NCBI GenBank assembly: GCA_035652435.1
Contig: DASRDU010000103.1
Location: 124,001 to 188,000 of the forward strand
Length of the DNA stretch: 64,000 nt
Direction of reading: 5' to 3'
Origin: DASRDU01 sp035652435
GTDB taxonomy: Bacteria; Acidobacteriota; Blastocatellia; RBC074
In this document: piece after piece, positions 12,302 to 20,677 of the stretch
Position numbering within the stretch: the stretch's first letter is position 1
How the letters are laid out: every line of letters starts with the position of its first letter
The notes under the pieces: generated by a model
Database searches by the model: none
What the model was told of the DNA's origin: nothing
Seen by the model: only the letters and a program-made list of their open reading frames with translations
Translations under genes and position numbers: made by a program

Positions 12302-13108
12302 ATGGGCAAAACACAACCCGACATCTGTTTGTTCCTGATCATAGCTCTGATTGCATCACTCTGCTCAATCATAGTTGTTTCGGCTGATCCCTTACCTGCA
12401 ACCGACCCTCGCCAGATCATGGAAGGGGCCTACAAGCAGGACACGAGCCGCGATGCCGTCTGGCGCGCGACGATGGAGACGGTGGATAAGAAGGGCGTGG
12501 TGCGGAGAAAGAAATTCACCTTCCGCCGGCTCGGCTCGCTTGGCAACAGCAAAACGCTCGTGCGCTTCACTGACCCCGCCGAAGTGCGCGGCGTCGGGCT
12601 GCTCTCGCTCAACCAGCCGGGCGGCGGAGACCGACAGTGGATGTACACGCCCGCGATCCAGCGCGTCCGCCGCATCGCGCCGCAGGAGCGCAACCGCCGC
12701 TTCCTCGGCACCGACTTCACCAATGAGGACATGGCTGAGCGCGTGCTGGACGATTTCAGATACAGGCTGATCAGCGAGGGCGAGGTGATGGACGGGCACA
12801 AGACTTACAAGATCGAAGCCCGCCCCGTTTCGCCGGATCGCTCGCAGTACAGCTATGTGTACCTGTGGGTGGCCGAGGACGTGCCTTACATCCTCTACGC
12901 GCAGATGTACGACGACAAGGGCCAGCGCGTGCGCGAGTACCACGCCACGCAGATCGAAAGGATTTCCGGCGTCTGGGTCGCGAAGCGCGTCGAGATTTCC
13001 ACGCCGGGTGAAAACACGCGGACCACGATGATGATGGAAGAAGTCCGCTTCAACACGGGCCTGAAGGAAGAAATGTTCACCCAGCAGGCGCTCGAAAAAG
13101 TTGATTAG
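12302..13108 (+). CDS. outer-membrane lipoprotein-sorting protein (LolA-like)
   Basis: 268 residues with a signal peptide (CLFLIIALIASLCSIIVVSA). The mature part matches the LolA-like fold often annotated as outer membrane lipoprotein-sorting protein: GVGLLSLNQPGGGDRQWMY, then LGTDFTNEDM, then KIEARP and YVYLWVAEDVPY strands. In such families the half-barrel carries a lipid or lipoprotein across the periplasm. It starts three bases after the previous stop and is followed 14 bases later by the barrel gene. The linked ATPase, permease, carrier and barrel suggest a trans-envelope path for a hydrophobic cargo; the cargo is not known. Confidence 0.85.
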   Translation: MGKTQPDICLFLIIALIASLCSIIVVSADPLPATDPRQIMEGAYKQDTSRDAVWRATMETVDKKGVVRRKKFTFRRLGSLGNSKTLVRFTDPAEVRGVGLLSLNQPGGGDRQWMYTPAIQRVRRIAPQERNRRFLGTDFTNEDMAERVLDDFRYRLISEGEVMDGHKTYKIEARPVSPDRSQYSYVYLWVAEDVPYILYAQMYDDKGQRVREYHATQIERISGVWVAKRVEISTPGENTRTTMMMEEVRFNTGLKEEMFTQQALEKVD

Positions 13109-13122
13109 CCTCGAATCCGAAT

Positions 13123-14565
13123 GTGAATAAAGAAGGCAACAGGCAAAGGGCAGAGTGCGGAAGTAAGCAGACCGGCCTGTCTTTCCTCTTCAGATCGCGA
13201 CTTTCTTCCCCGTTTCACTTTTGCCTTTTGATATTTGCCTTTTGCCTTTTGCCTTCTCCGTCCTTCGCTCAGGAACCTGATCAAAGCCAGCCCGCCACCT
13301 CACAACCTGATCCTTCCCCCTCCCGCTGGCAGTGGAGTTTCTCGATCCGCAACCGCACCGGCTTCAGGCTTGATGAGCCGCGCGTGCTGCAAATGTCGCG
13401 CACAATGCTCGACGCCAAAGGCGTCTGCAAAATCAGCGACGACTGGCGGCTGACGCTCGAAGCGCGCGCGCACATTGATCCGGTCGAGCGGCTCGGCTAC
13501 CCGAAGAAAGTCTGGCTCGACCCGCGCGAGGTGCGGCTGGACGGAAAGATCAAAAGGGTTGATGTAAAGCTTGGGCTCCAGCAGGTCGTGTGGGGGCAGG
13601 CCGACGGCTTGCGCGTGCTGGATGTGATCAACCCGCTCGATTACCGCGAATTCATCCTCGAAGACTTCATTGATTCGCGCCGCCCGTTGTGGACGGTGCG
13701 CGCTGACGTGCCGGTGGAAAAAGGTTCGGTGCAACTGGTCTGGGTTCCTTACTTCGCACCGGGCCGCCTGCCCGGCGCGGAAAATGAATTCGGGCTGGGG
13801 CCAGGCCTCGGGCTGGGACTGATTACCGCCGCGCTCAGCGATCCGGCGACGCCGCTCCCGCAATTTCCCATTCGCGTCGAACCAACTGCACGTCCGGCTT
13901 ACAAGCTCAGATCGAGTCAGGCCGGCGTGCGCTACAGCCGCAGCGTCGGCGGGTGGGATCTGACGGCGAATTACTTTTACGGCTGGGAGGACGTGCCGAC
14001 GCTTTACGTGCGCGGGATCGAAGGGGCGACCGGCGGCAGATTGCCGACCGTCGTTTTCGCCCCCCGCTATGACCGCAAGGAAGTTTTCGGCGGCACGGCG
14101 GCGAATAATTTCGGCCCCGTGGTGCTGCGGCTCGAAGCCGGATGGAATCGCCACAAGGCCGCCGCCGTCACATCAGGGTCGCCCACCGGCTTTGACCAGT
14201 TCGGTCAGTTTTCTGGCGTCGTCGGAGCGGATTATTCGCCGCGCCAGTGGGTGTGGTTGAGCGGACAATACTTCCTGCAATTTACTTCCGCGCCCGCGAG
14301 CAGGCTGCTCTTCCCGCGTTACAACCACCTCGCTTCGATTTTCATCCGCACGAACTTCTTCCGCGAGACCTTCAAGCCGGAATTGTTCATCCTCACCGGG
14401 CTGAATCAGAAAGAGTATCTGATCCGCCCGCGCCTGACGAAAAACTTCGGCGATCACTGGAGCGTCGGCGTGGGCGCGGACTTCCTCGGCGGGCGCGCCA
14501 GCAACATCTTCGGCTATTTCGATTCGCGCGACCGCGCGGTGATCGAACTCAAGTGGATGAAGTGA
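13123..14565 (+). CDS. outer-membrane beta-barrel protein, DUF1302-like
   Basis: Up to 480 residues. A hydrophobic signal segment (FCLLIFAFCLLPSPSFA) ends at residue 49, and from there to the C-terminus alternating aromatic/polar strands (for example WSFSIRNRTGFRL, LTANYFYGWEDV, WVWLSGQYFLQFT) and the terminal strand AVIELKWMK indicate an outer-membrane barrel. The opening LQMSRTMLDAKGV and VWGQADGLRVLDVINPLDYREF resemble DUF1302 proteins, which often pair with LolA-like partners and ABC or RND exporters. The only in-frame start is a GTG at 13123. The first 48 codons are drawn from a heptad repeat, so the true start is uncertain. Confidence 0.8.
   Translation: MNKEGNRQRAECGSKQTGLSFLFRSRLSSPFHFCLLIFAFCLLPSPSFAQEPDQSQPATSQPDPSPSRWQWSFSIRNRTGFRLDEPRVLQMSRTMLDAKGVCKISDDWRLTLEARAHIDPVERLGYPKKVWLDPREVRLDGKIKRVDVKLGLQQVVWGQADGLRVLDVINPLDYREFILEDFIDSRRPLWTVRADVPVEKGSVQLVWVPYFAPGRLPGAENEFGLGPGLGLGLITAALSDPATPLPQFPIRVEPTARPAYKLRSSQAGVRYSRSVGGWDLTANYFYGWEDVPTLYVRGIEGATGGRLPTVVFAPRYDRKEVFGGTAANNFGPVVLRLEAGWNRHKAAAVTSGSPTGFDQFGQFSGVVGADYSPRQWVWLSGQYFLQFTSAPASRLLFPRYNHLASIFIRTNFFRETFKPELFILTGLNQKEYLIRPRLTKNFGDHWSVGVGADFLGGRASNIFGYFDSRDRAVIELKWMK
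13128..13262. repeat. heptad inverted repeat overlapping a signal-peptide region
   Basis: The left arm (13131-13155) reads AAGGCAA, CAGGCAA, AGGGCAG. The right arm (13217-13257) reads TTTTGCC, TTTTGAT, ATTTGCC, TTTTGCC, TTTTGCC, the complementary heptamer in inverted orientation. The right arm lies in frame within the signal peptide of the barrel protein, encoding its Cys/Leu/Ile/Phe/Ala core. The layout matches the other heptad repeats in the window, but here it overlaps coding sequence. Confidence 0.75.
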
Positions 14566-14613
14566 CACCCGACCACTCGGAGGCAGCGGGTGAGGGAAAA
14601 CCCTCACCCGTGA

Positions 14614-15567
14614 CTAACGATCTTCCTCAGGCTTCTTCACTCGCTTGATGGGCGACTCATCCCTGAGGGTATAGTACTCATCCCTGAGGGTATAGTCGGC
14701 TGGCACCACAAAGAGCGATGGGTCAGGTTCGCTGCGGTTGATGCTGGTCAGGCGGTAGACGGTTTCGCCGGAGCGGGGGTCATTCTGTCTGGTCAGCACA
14801 AAGACCTGTAATTCAGGAGAGTACCACTGCTCCCGCACCGTAGTGATGGGCTGTTCATTGCCGATTGCGCCGGCAGGGATGGTGAATGATGTGCGCGTGC
14901 CTTCGCACAGCACGCCCTCAATCACCTGCTGGCCAAGCGACTCAGTGACAGGCGCACGCTTCTTCATCACAGACCCCTCCCCTTCGGCCCGCGCCGCCTG
15001 CCCGCTCGCCTGCGCTTTCGCCTCCGCCTTCTGTTTCATCTTCTGCACCACCTGCATCTCCTCCAAAGCGAGTTTTTTCTTTACCATTTCCATCTCCTGC
15101 CCGCTGACCTGTGATTTCAAGGCGACGCGATTCAGCGGTTCGAGCAGGTAGTTGGTACCAACGACGGGGTCATTAATGAAGATCTCCGCCGGGGCGTCCT
15201 TCTCTTTTGCCGCGCTCTCGCGCCGCGTGCGTCCCTCGCCGTCGCGGTACACAAGCGTCGCAGTCTTGTTCCTGATGCGATTCCCGTCGGCGAGCGGCTG
15301 AATGGTCTCGGCCTCTGCAATCGCCGAGTAAGGTGCGCCTTTGACTACCTTCATATCGACGGCGAATTTCGCCGCCCCCATTTTGAAAACTTCCCCGCGG
15401 AACTGGAACTCCGCTTCCTCGGCGGCAGCCTTCATCTTCGCCATCTTCGCTTCGTCGGCGGATCGCTTCCTCACTTCCTCCCGCTCCTGATCCTGCGCCA
15501 GCGCGCCGACAGCCAGCAGTGCGAGCATGGAAGTCACAGACAAAATAAACCGTACATAGTGCTTCAT
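14614..15567 (-). CDS. secreted protein encoded with an ECF sigma/anti-sigma pair
   Basis: 317 residues. The signal peptide (SVTSMLALLAVGALA) is followed by a highly charged region (residues 25-55), then a beta-rich central part and a basic C-terminus. The ribosome site AAGGAG is well placed. It begins 14 bases after the anti-sigma stop, so it is the third gene of the sigma operon and probably a target or sensor of that system; this is inference. A perfect 21-base tandem duplication near the end repeats DEYYTLR within the protein. I recognise the pattern of this protein from acidobacterial genomes but know no function for it. Confidence 0.8.
   Translation of the reverse strand: MKHYVRFILSVTSMLALLAVGALAQDQEREEVRKRSADEAKMAKMKAAAEEAEFQFRGEVFKMGAAKFAVDMKVVKGAPYSAIAEAETIQPLADGNRIRNKTATLVYRDGEGRTRRESAAKEKDAPAEIFINDPVVGTNYLLEPLNRVALKSQVSGQEMEMVKKKLALEEMQVVQKMKQKAEAKAQASGQAARAEGEGSVMKKRAPVTESLGQQVIEGVLCEGTRTSFTIPAGAIGNEQPITTVREQWYSPELQVFVLTRQNDPRSGETVYRLTSINRSEPDPSLFVVPADYTLRDEYYTLRDESPIKRVKKPEEDR
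14655..14696. repeat. 21-base perfect tandem duplication inside a gene
   Basis: The unit at 14655-14675 is repeated exactly at 14676-14696. Because 21 is a multiple of three, the duplication keeps frame and gives YTLRDEYYTLRDE in the protein. Perfect identity suggests a recent slippage event. Confidence 0.9.
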
Positions 15568-15581
15568 AATATTCTCCTTTA

Positions 15582-16364
15582 TTACGGTCTGGTTGGTACC
15601 TGTGGCAGGAAACGGATGGCGCGTGCCAGTCCATCCTGCCCCAGCAACAGATCGGCCTGCACGGGCCGGCTGACATCCTCCGCCGTGATCGGCAGCCCCA
15701 GTGAGATCAGGGTGGAGGCGGGCACTTCGACCCGTATTACCTGCCCGCTTTCCAGCGGGACAAGCTCGCCTTCTTCGACCAGCGGATAAAACTGTGATGC
15801 AACTTCATTCGCAGGTGCGGTAACCTGTCGAACACCACGCCGCGTCTTCGAGTGTCGCGTCTGAGCGGGCTCGCGTATGGGCGTCTGTTTAGTAACAGAC
15901 GCGGTATCGTTCGGTGCAGCCGCCCTTTTCTGCGGAGCAGGACTGGCCGGCTTCACAGGCGGCAGTTTTACTTCCTGCTTCTGTTCACGGGACGTTAACT
16001 TCAACCACGTTACGCTCACCAGGATGACGAGAATCGCGGCAGCCGCGGCCCGGGCGAGGCCCGGCCTCCATTGCATCCCTCGCCTTCGCACCGCTGGCGG
16101 CATTATGGCCGGCGTGGCCTTGTGCCCGGTTTGCGCGCGCAAGGCCACGAGGAGCGCGGCCTCAACATGCGCTGGCGCCTGTTCGTCAGCGATTTCCGCA
16201 ATGACTGCGCGCACGCCGGTCATCAAGGACTGCTCCGCGGACAGTCGAGCCGCACAGCGGGCGCAAACTTCGGCGTGGGCCAGACCCTGCTCACGGGCAG
16301 CGGCCTCCATCTGGCGATGTCGCACTAAATCAATAACGATCGTTTCAAAATCCCGGCAGTTCAT
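15582..16364 (-). CDS. anti-sigma factor with zinc-binding motif
   Basis: 260 residues from the ATG at 16364, which overlaps the sigma-factor stop codon (ATGA) and has GAGG eight bases upstream. The N-terminus carries a ZAS-type zinc site: Cys3, then His30-x3-Cys34-x2-Cys37 in HAEVCARC. A single membrane helix (residues about 104-122) separates this cytosolic domain from a periplasmic part of about 135 residues. Members of this class bind and hold the ECF sigma factor encoded next to them, and release it on an envelope or redox signal. A GTG three codons upstream is an alternative start. Confidence 0.88.
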   Translation of the reverse strand: MNCRDFETIVIDLVRHRQMEAAAREQGLAHAEVCARCAARLSAEQSLMTGVRAVIAEIADEQAPAHVEAALLVALRAQTGHKATPAIMPPAVRRRGMQWRPGLARAAAAAILVILVSVTWLKLTSREQKQEVKLPPVKPASPAPQKRAAAPNDTASVTKQTPIREPAQTRHSKTRRGVRQVTAPANEVASQFYPLVEEGELVPLESGQVIRVEVPASTLISLGLPITAEDVSRPVQADLLLGQDGLARAIRFLPQVPTRP

Positions 16365-16987
16365 GCAAAGCACCTCATCGGGCGGGACGCGGGCGAAGCC
16401 GAGTCGAGATTGCCCGCCGCGCGCAGCCTTTCAAGCAGCAGGGCGTGCCCGCGGTGCAGCCGCGAACTCACGGTGCCGACGGCGCAGCCCAGCACCGCCG
16501 CCGCTTCCGCATAACTCATCTCCTGAAAGTCACACAGCACGACCGCTTCGCGGTAACGGGCGGGCAGGGCCAGAACGGCCTGGCGCACCAGCCGGATCAC
16601 CTCATTGCGTGTGAAATCGCCCAGCGGGTCATCCCCGGCGATCAATTGACTGACGGGAAGAGCATCATTCTCTTCGGGCTCTTCCGCCATCGGCACGTAA
16701 GCGCGGTCACGCTCCAGCCCGCGCCGGACCTTATTGCGGGCGATTCCGTGCAGGTAAGCCGAGAGCGACCCTCGCGACGGGTCGTAGCGGTGCGCCTCAC
16801 GGATGAGGGCCATAAACACTTCCTGCGTGACATCCTCCGCCGTGGTGGCCGAGCCGCTCATCAGGAGCGCAAATCTGTAGATCTGGTTCTGGTGCTTCCG
16901 GTAGAGCGTCGTAAACGCATGTTCGTCCCCGGCCACGATCAGCGGCAGCAGTTCGGCTTCGCTCGGAGTTTCAGGTTTCGTCGTCAT
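16361..16987 (-). CDS. ECF-type RNA polymerase sigma factor
   Basis: 208 residues, the usual length. Region 2 (about residues 20-88) includes the FALLMSGSATTAEDVTQEVFMALI segment, split here only by reading, with the conserved AEDVTQEVF. Region 4 (about 140-196) includes LPARYREAVVLCDFQEMSYAE and the recognition helix with GTVSSRLHRG. Only sigma2 and sigma4 are present, as expected for ECF factors. It overlaps the anti-sigma gene by four bases. A palindromic GGAAGTTTCC on the minus strand at 17048-17039, upstream of the start, resembles the GGAA-type -35 elements of ECF promoters and could give autoregulation; this is a guess. Confidence 0.95.
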   Translation of the reverse strand: MTTKPETPSEAELLPLIVAGDEHAFTTLYRKHQNQIYRFALLMSGSATTAEDVTQEVFMALIREAHRYDPSRGSLSAYLHGIARNKVRRGLERDRAYVPMAEEPEENDALPVSQLIAGDDPLGDFTRNEVIRLVRQAVLALPARYREAVVLCDFQEMSYAEAAAVLGCAVGTVSSRLHRGHALLLERLRAAGNLDSASPASRPMRCFA

Positions 16988-17290
16988 CCGTTTCCCGTCC
17001 AGCCGTCGGCTGACATGAGTTATTCACCCGGCGAGGCCGGAAACTTCCAAATTATTTCGCGGCCCTGCTCCGCGCGATAACGGACCCTGGCGGGCTCTCC
17101 AGGTAAGCCCCTCAGCCCTGGAGTTCGTACAATTTCCAGGTTAGATTCTCTCTGCTTTTCCAGAAGGCTATTTCCTGACTGACGAAACAAGCACCAGCCA
17201 CAGACTGAAAATCGGATGGACTCCGGCTCGGTGAAGCTCCGGGGGCATAATTGTCTTTCCATTCGCGGTGGCGCAAAACGAGGCTCCGTT
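16988..17290. other. divergent intergenic region between sigma operon and creatininase-family gene
   Basis: 303 bases with no supported gene. The only element noted is the GGAAGTTTCC palindrome at 17039-17048, which on the minus strand is placed as a possible ECF -35 element about 60 bases before the sigma-factor start. I saw no clear sigma-70 promoter for the plus-strand gene. Confidence 0.4.
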
Positions 17291-18169
17291 ATGCTCAAAC
17301 CCACACTGATTATTTTACTGCTTCTGTCTTTCCCGGCTTCCAGCACAGTGGCGCAAACCGACAAGCCCTCTGCCCGATCTGCGGCCGGCCCGCAACCGGC
17401 GCCGTCGCCACAGGCCGACATCGTTTCGACCCGCGAGATGGAGCGCATCAACTGGATGGAATTTCGCGAAGTCGTCCCGTCAAAGATCACCACCGTGCTG
17501 CTGCCGACCGGCACGCTCGAACCGCACGGCGTCGTCAACAACGGCGCGGACATCACCGCGCCCACCGCCATCGCCCGTTCAATCGCGAAGCGCGTCAACG
17601 CGATGATTGCGCCGACGCTGCCTTACGGCATCACGGGCAGTATGGAGGCTTACCCAGGCGCGTTCCAGATCAGCGAGGCCGCTTACCGCCCCTTCATCAA
17701 ACAGATTATCGAGGGCCTCGCGAAGAACGGTTTCCGCAGCATCATCATCCTCAACGGGCACGGAGGCCCGCAGACCGCCGTGCTGCAATCGGTCGCCGCA
17801 GAGGTCTCCACCGAAAAACACATTCGCGCGCTCGTCATCAACTGGTGGTCGTTCTGCTCCGACGTCACCAAACAGGTCTTCGGCGAAGACGGCGGGCACG
17901 CGGGCTGGAACGAGACCGCCTTCGTGCAGGCGGTTGACCGCACGCTCGTCCACCCGGAACGGTACAAGGATGATCTGGCGACGGCAAATCCCGCGCCCGG
18001 TACGTGGTCAGCTTACCCATCGCCTTCATCAATCGGCCTCTACCAGCCGGGGCAGGGTTATCCGAAATTCGATCAGAAGAAGGCCGACGAATACTTCGCC
18101 AAAGTCAACGACAAGGTCGCCAATCTGATCAATGAGATCATTCGTAAGTGGGACATGGCCGGGCTGTGA
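17291..18169 (+). CDS. secreted creatininase-family amidohydrolase
   Basis: 292 residues from the ATG at 17291, where a signal peptide begins (LIILLLLSFPASSTVAQ); GAGG precedes it. The creatininase fold is marked by its metal ligands: Glu77 and His79 in LEPHG, Asp87 in NGADITAP, His157 in ILNGHGG, and a glutamate in HAGWNETA. These enzymes use two zinc or manganese ions to open cyclic amides or cleave formamides (creatinine, or the FAPy intermediates of MftE- and ArfB-type enzymes). The export signal and extended N-terminus set this one apart from cytosolic creatininases, and the substrate is not evident. It is followed directly by the long hairpin at 18171. Confidence 0.87.
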   Translation: MLKPTLIILLLLSFPASSTVAQTDKPSARSAAGPQPAPSPQADIVSTREMERINWMEFREVVPSKITTVLLPTGTLEPHGVVNNGADITAPTAIARSIAKRVNAMIAPTLPYGITGSMEAYPGAFQISEAAYRPFIKQIIEGLAKNGFRSIIILNGHGGPQTAVLQSVAAEVSTEKHIRALVINWWSFCSDVTKQVFGEDGGHAGWNETAFVQAVDRTLVHPERYKDDLATANPAPGTWSAYPSPSSIGLYQPGQGYPKFDQKKADEYFAKVNDKVANLINEIIRKWDMAGL

Positions 18170-18170
18170 T

Positions 18171-18253
18171 TGTACGGTGAGCTGCCAGCTCGCCGATGAT
18201 TTCATCTGAAGCTCTTTGCCGGAAACATCGGCGAGCTGGCAGCTCACCGTACA
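18171..18253. repeat. perfect 28-base inverted repeat (hairpin)
   Basis: Arms at 18171-18198 and 18226-18253 are exact reverse complements over 28 bases with a 27-base loop. The hairpin begins two bases after the creatininase-family stop and ends 15 bases before the next start codon. There is no U-tract after it, so it is not a standard terminator. It could be a small non-autonomous element or a leader structure. Confidence 0.9.
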
Positions 18254-18268
18254 TCGAGGAAGAAACCC

Positions 18269-19159
18269 ATGTGGCACGACGAATACACTGAAATCAACGG
18301 CCTGAAAATTCACTACGTCCGCGAGGGCGAGGGCGACAAGGTGATCCTGTTCCTGCACGGCTTCCCTGAGTTCTGGTATATGTGGAAAGACCAGCTCCGG
18401 GAGTTCGGGAAAGACTACACTGCCATCGCGATGGACATGCGTGGTTACAACCTGTCGGACAAGCCGGCGAACGTCGAGGATTACGCGATCCCGCTGCTCA
18501 TCGCCGACATCAGGGCGATGTTCGACCGGTTCAGCCCCGGCAGGAAAGGTATCCTGGTCGCGCACGACTGGGGCGGCATCGCCGCCTGGGCATTCGCCGT
18601 GGCGCACCCTGAATACCTGGAGAAGCTGGTCATCATCAACAGCCCGCACCCGGCGGTCTTCGCGCGTGAACTGAAGACCAACCCCGATCAGCAGAAGGCG
18701 AGCGCTTACATGCCCATGTTCCGCTCGCCTGAGGCGGAGAGCATTCTCGGCGCGAATAATTATGCGATGCTGGTCAATGCCGTTTTCAACTTCGCAACCA
18801 GACCGGACGCTTACACCGAAGAGGATCGCAAAGCTTACCTCGCCGCATGGGCACAGCCCGGCGCGATGACCGGCGGGCTCAATTACTACCGCGCCGCCAG
18901 CCTGGGGCCTCCCGACGCGGGGGCGTCGCCGGAATCGGTCAACGCATTCATCAGGGAATCTTCGTGGATAGTAAAGGTTCCGACGCTCGTGATCTGGGGC
19001 GAGAAGGATCACGCGCTGATGAGTACCAATCTCGACGGGCTGGAAGAGTTCATCCCCGATCTGACCATCAGAAGGGTTCCGAACGCCAGCCACTGGGTCA
19101 CGCACGAAGAGCCGCAGCTGGTCAATCAATACATGCGCGAATTCCTCGACGGGAAATAA
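18269..19159 (+). CDS. alpha/beta hydrolase, epoxide-hydrolase-like
   Basis: 296 residues, cytosolic (no signal peptide). The family markers are HGFPEFWYMW at residues 30-39 (the HGxP oxyanion motif of epoxide hydrolases), GYNLSDKP at 59-66, the nucleophile elbow AHDWGG with Asp100, and catalytic His275 in ASHWVTHEEP. An aspartate nucleophile with HGxP points to epoxide hydrolase or a related dehalogenase rather than a serine esterase. The second catalytic acid is probably in the VWGEKDHAL segment. It lies just downstream of the long hairpin and 20 bases before the ATP-grasp gene, so it may share a transcript with that cluster. Confidence 0.88.
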   Translation: MWHDEYTEINGLKIHYVREGEGDKVILFLHGFPEFWYMWKDQLREFGKDYTAIAMDMRGYNLSDKPANVEDYAIPLLIADIRAMFDRFSPGRKGILVAHDWGGIAAWAFAVAHPEYLEKLVIINSPHPAVFARELKTNPDQQKASAYMPMFRSPEAESILGANNYAMLVNAVFNFATRPDAYTEEDRKAYLAAWAQPGAMTGGLNYYRAASLGPPDAGASPESVNAFIRESSWIVKVPTLVIWGEKDHALMSTNLDGLEEFIPDLTIRRVPNASHWVTHEEPQLVNQYMREFLDGK

Positions 19160-19179
19160 CAACCACTGACAGGCATTTG

Positions 19180-20646
19180 ATGAACGACAGCATTGCTTCA
19201 AACCGGACCGTTCTGACGAACCGTTACGAGGTCGGCAGTTTCTTTGACGAGATGTTTGCCCAGCCGGGCGAGCCGCGCCCGCATTATCGTCACCTGCACG
19301 ACCGGCTGGCCGAACTGACGGTCGAAGCATTCAACGAGCGGCGACGCGCCGCCGACATATCGTTTCTCTACCAGGGCATCACCTTCACGGTCTACAACCA
19401 GCAGGAAGAGGGCATCGAGCGCATCTTCCCATTCGACCTGATCCCGCGCGTCATCCCGCGCTCGGAGTGGAATTATCTGGAGCGCGGATTGAAACAGCGC
19501 GTGACGGCGCTCAATCAGTTCCTCTACGACATCTATCATGATCAGCACATCATCCGCGACAAACGCATCCCCGCCGAACTCGTCTTCGGCGCGAAGCATT
19601 TCCGCCGCGAGATGATCGGCATTGATGTGCCGAAGAATGTTTACGCGCACATTATCGGCAGCGACCTGATCCGCGATGATTACGGCGATTACTTCGTGCT
19701 GGAAGACAACCTGCGCTCGCCTTCGGGCGTGAGCTACATGCTCGAAAACCGGCAGGCGATGAAACGGACGTTCGCCGGACTGTTCCAACGTTACGGCGTG
19801 CGCGCCATTGAACACTACCCCCAGGAGCTGCTCAACACGCTGCGCTCGGTCGCGCCGCACGACAACCCCGACCCGACCGTCGTGCTGCTCACGCCGGGCA
19901 TCTACAACTCGGCTTACTATGAACACACGTTCCTCGCGCGGCAGATGGGCATCGAGATCGTCGAGGGGCGCGACCTGGTCGTTCACGACAATCACGTCTA
20001 CACGCGCACCACCAGAGGACTCAAGCCGGTTGATGTGATCTATCGCCGTATTGACGACGACTTTCTCGATCCGCTGGCATTTAATCCCGACAGCATGCTG
20101 GGCTGCGCCGGATTGCTCAATGCTTACCGCGCAGGCAACGTCGCGCTCGCCAATTCAATCGGCACCGGCGTGGCCGACGACAAGGCGGCTTACGCTTACG
20201 TGCCGGTGATGATTCGCTACTACCTCGGCGAAGACCCGATCCTCAACAACGTGCCGACTTACCTGGCGCTGCACGACAAGGAGCGAGATCACATCGTCAA
20301 CAACCTGGACAAACTTGTCGTCAAATCGGTCAACGAGAGCGGCGGGTACGGGATGCTGGTCGGCCCGCACGCGAGCGAGGCCGAACGCGAGAGGTTCCGC
20401 GAACTGGTGCTGGCCAACCCGCGCAACTTCATCGCGCAGCCAACGATCAGGCTCAGCCGCCATCCGACTTATCAGAACGGCGAACTCTACGGCTGCCACG
20501 TTGACCTGCGGCCTTACATTCTGTGCGGCGAGAGAGTCACGCTGGTGCCCGGCGGCTTGACGCGCGTGGCCTTGCGTTCAGGCTCACTGATCGTGAACTC
20601 ATCACAAGGCGGTGGCAGCAAGGATACCTGGGTTTTGAATGATTGA
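19180..20646 (+). CDS. circularly permuted ATP-grasp protein
   Basis: 488 residues from the ATG at 19180. The order of motifs (DLIRDDYGDYFVLEDNLRSP near residues 165-185, later LDKLVVKSVNESGGYGM and the C-terminal LRPYILCGERVTLVPGGLTR) is that of the circularly permuted ATP-grasp family (DUF404/DUF407). Comparative-genomic work on amidoligases has linked this family to peptide or amide-bond formation together with alpha-E and transglutaminase genes. That trio is present here in order. The reaction would be ATP-dependent ligation of a carboxylate to an amine; the natural substrate is not established. No signal peptide is present. Confidence 0.93.
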   Translation: MNDSIASNRTVLTNRYEVGSFFDEMFAQPGEPRPHYRHLHDRLAELTVEAFNERRRAADISFLYQGITFTVYNQQEEGIERIFPFDLIPRVIPRSEWNYLERGLKQRVTALNQFLYDIYHDQHIIRDKRIPAELVFGAKHFRREMIGIDVPKNVYAHIIGSDLIRDDYGDYFVLEDNLRSPSGVSYMLENRQAMKRTFAGLFQRYGVRAIEHYPQELLNTLRSVAPHDNPDPTVVLLTPGIYNSAYYEHTFLARQMGIEIVEGRDLVVHDNHVYTRTTRGLKPVDVIYRRIDDDFLDPLAFNPDSMLGCAGLLNAYRAGNVALANSIGTGVADDKAAYAYVPVMIRYYLGEDPILNNVPTYLALHDKERDHIVNNLDKLVVKSVNESGGYGMLVGPHASEAERERFRELVLANPRNFIAQPTIRLSRHPTYQNGELYGCHVDLRPYILCGERVTLVPGGLTRVALRSGSLIVNSSQGGGSKDTWVLND

Positions 20647-20677
20647 CTAAACCGGTCCGGTACCGGTCGGGCTTTCT

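Noticed and set aside
18847..19179. N-terminal extension of the ATP-grasp frame into the hydrolase gene
   Set aside because: The overlap lies inside the well-supported hydrolase; the family starts at the ATG at 19180.
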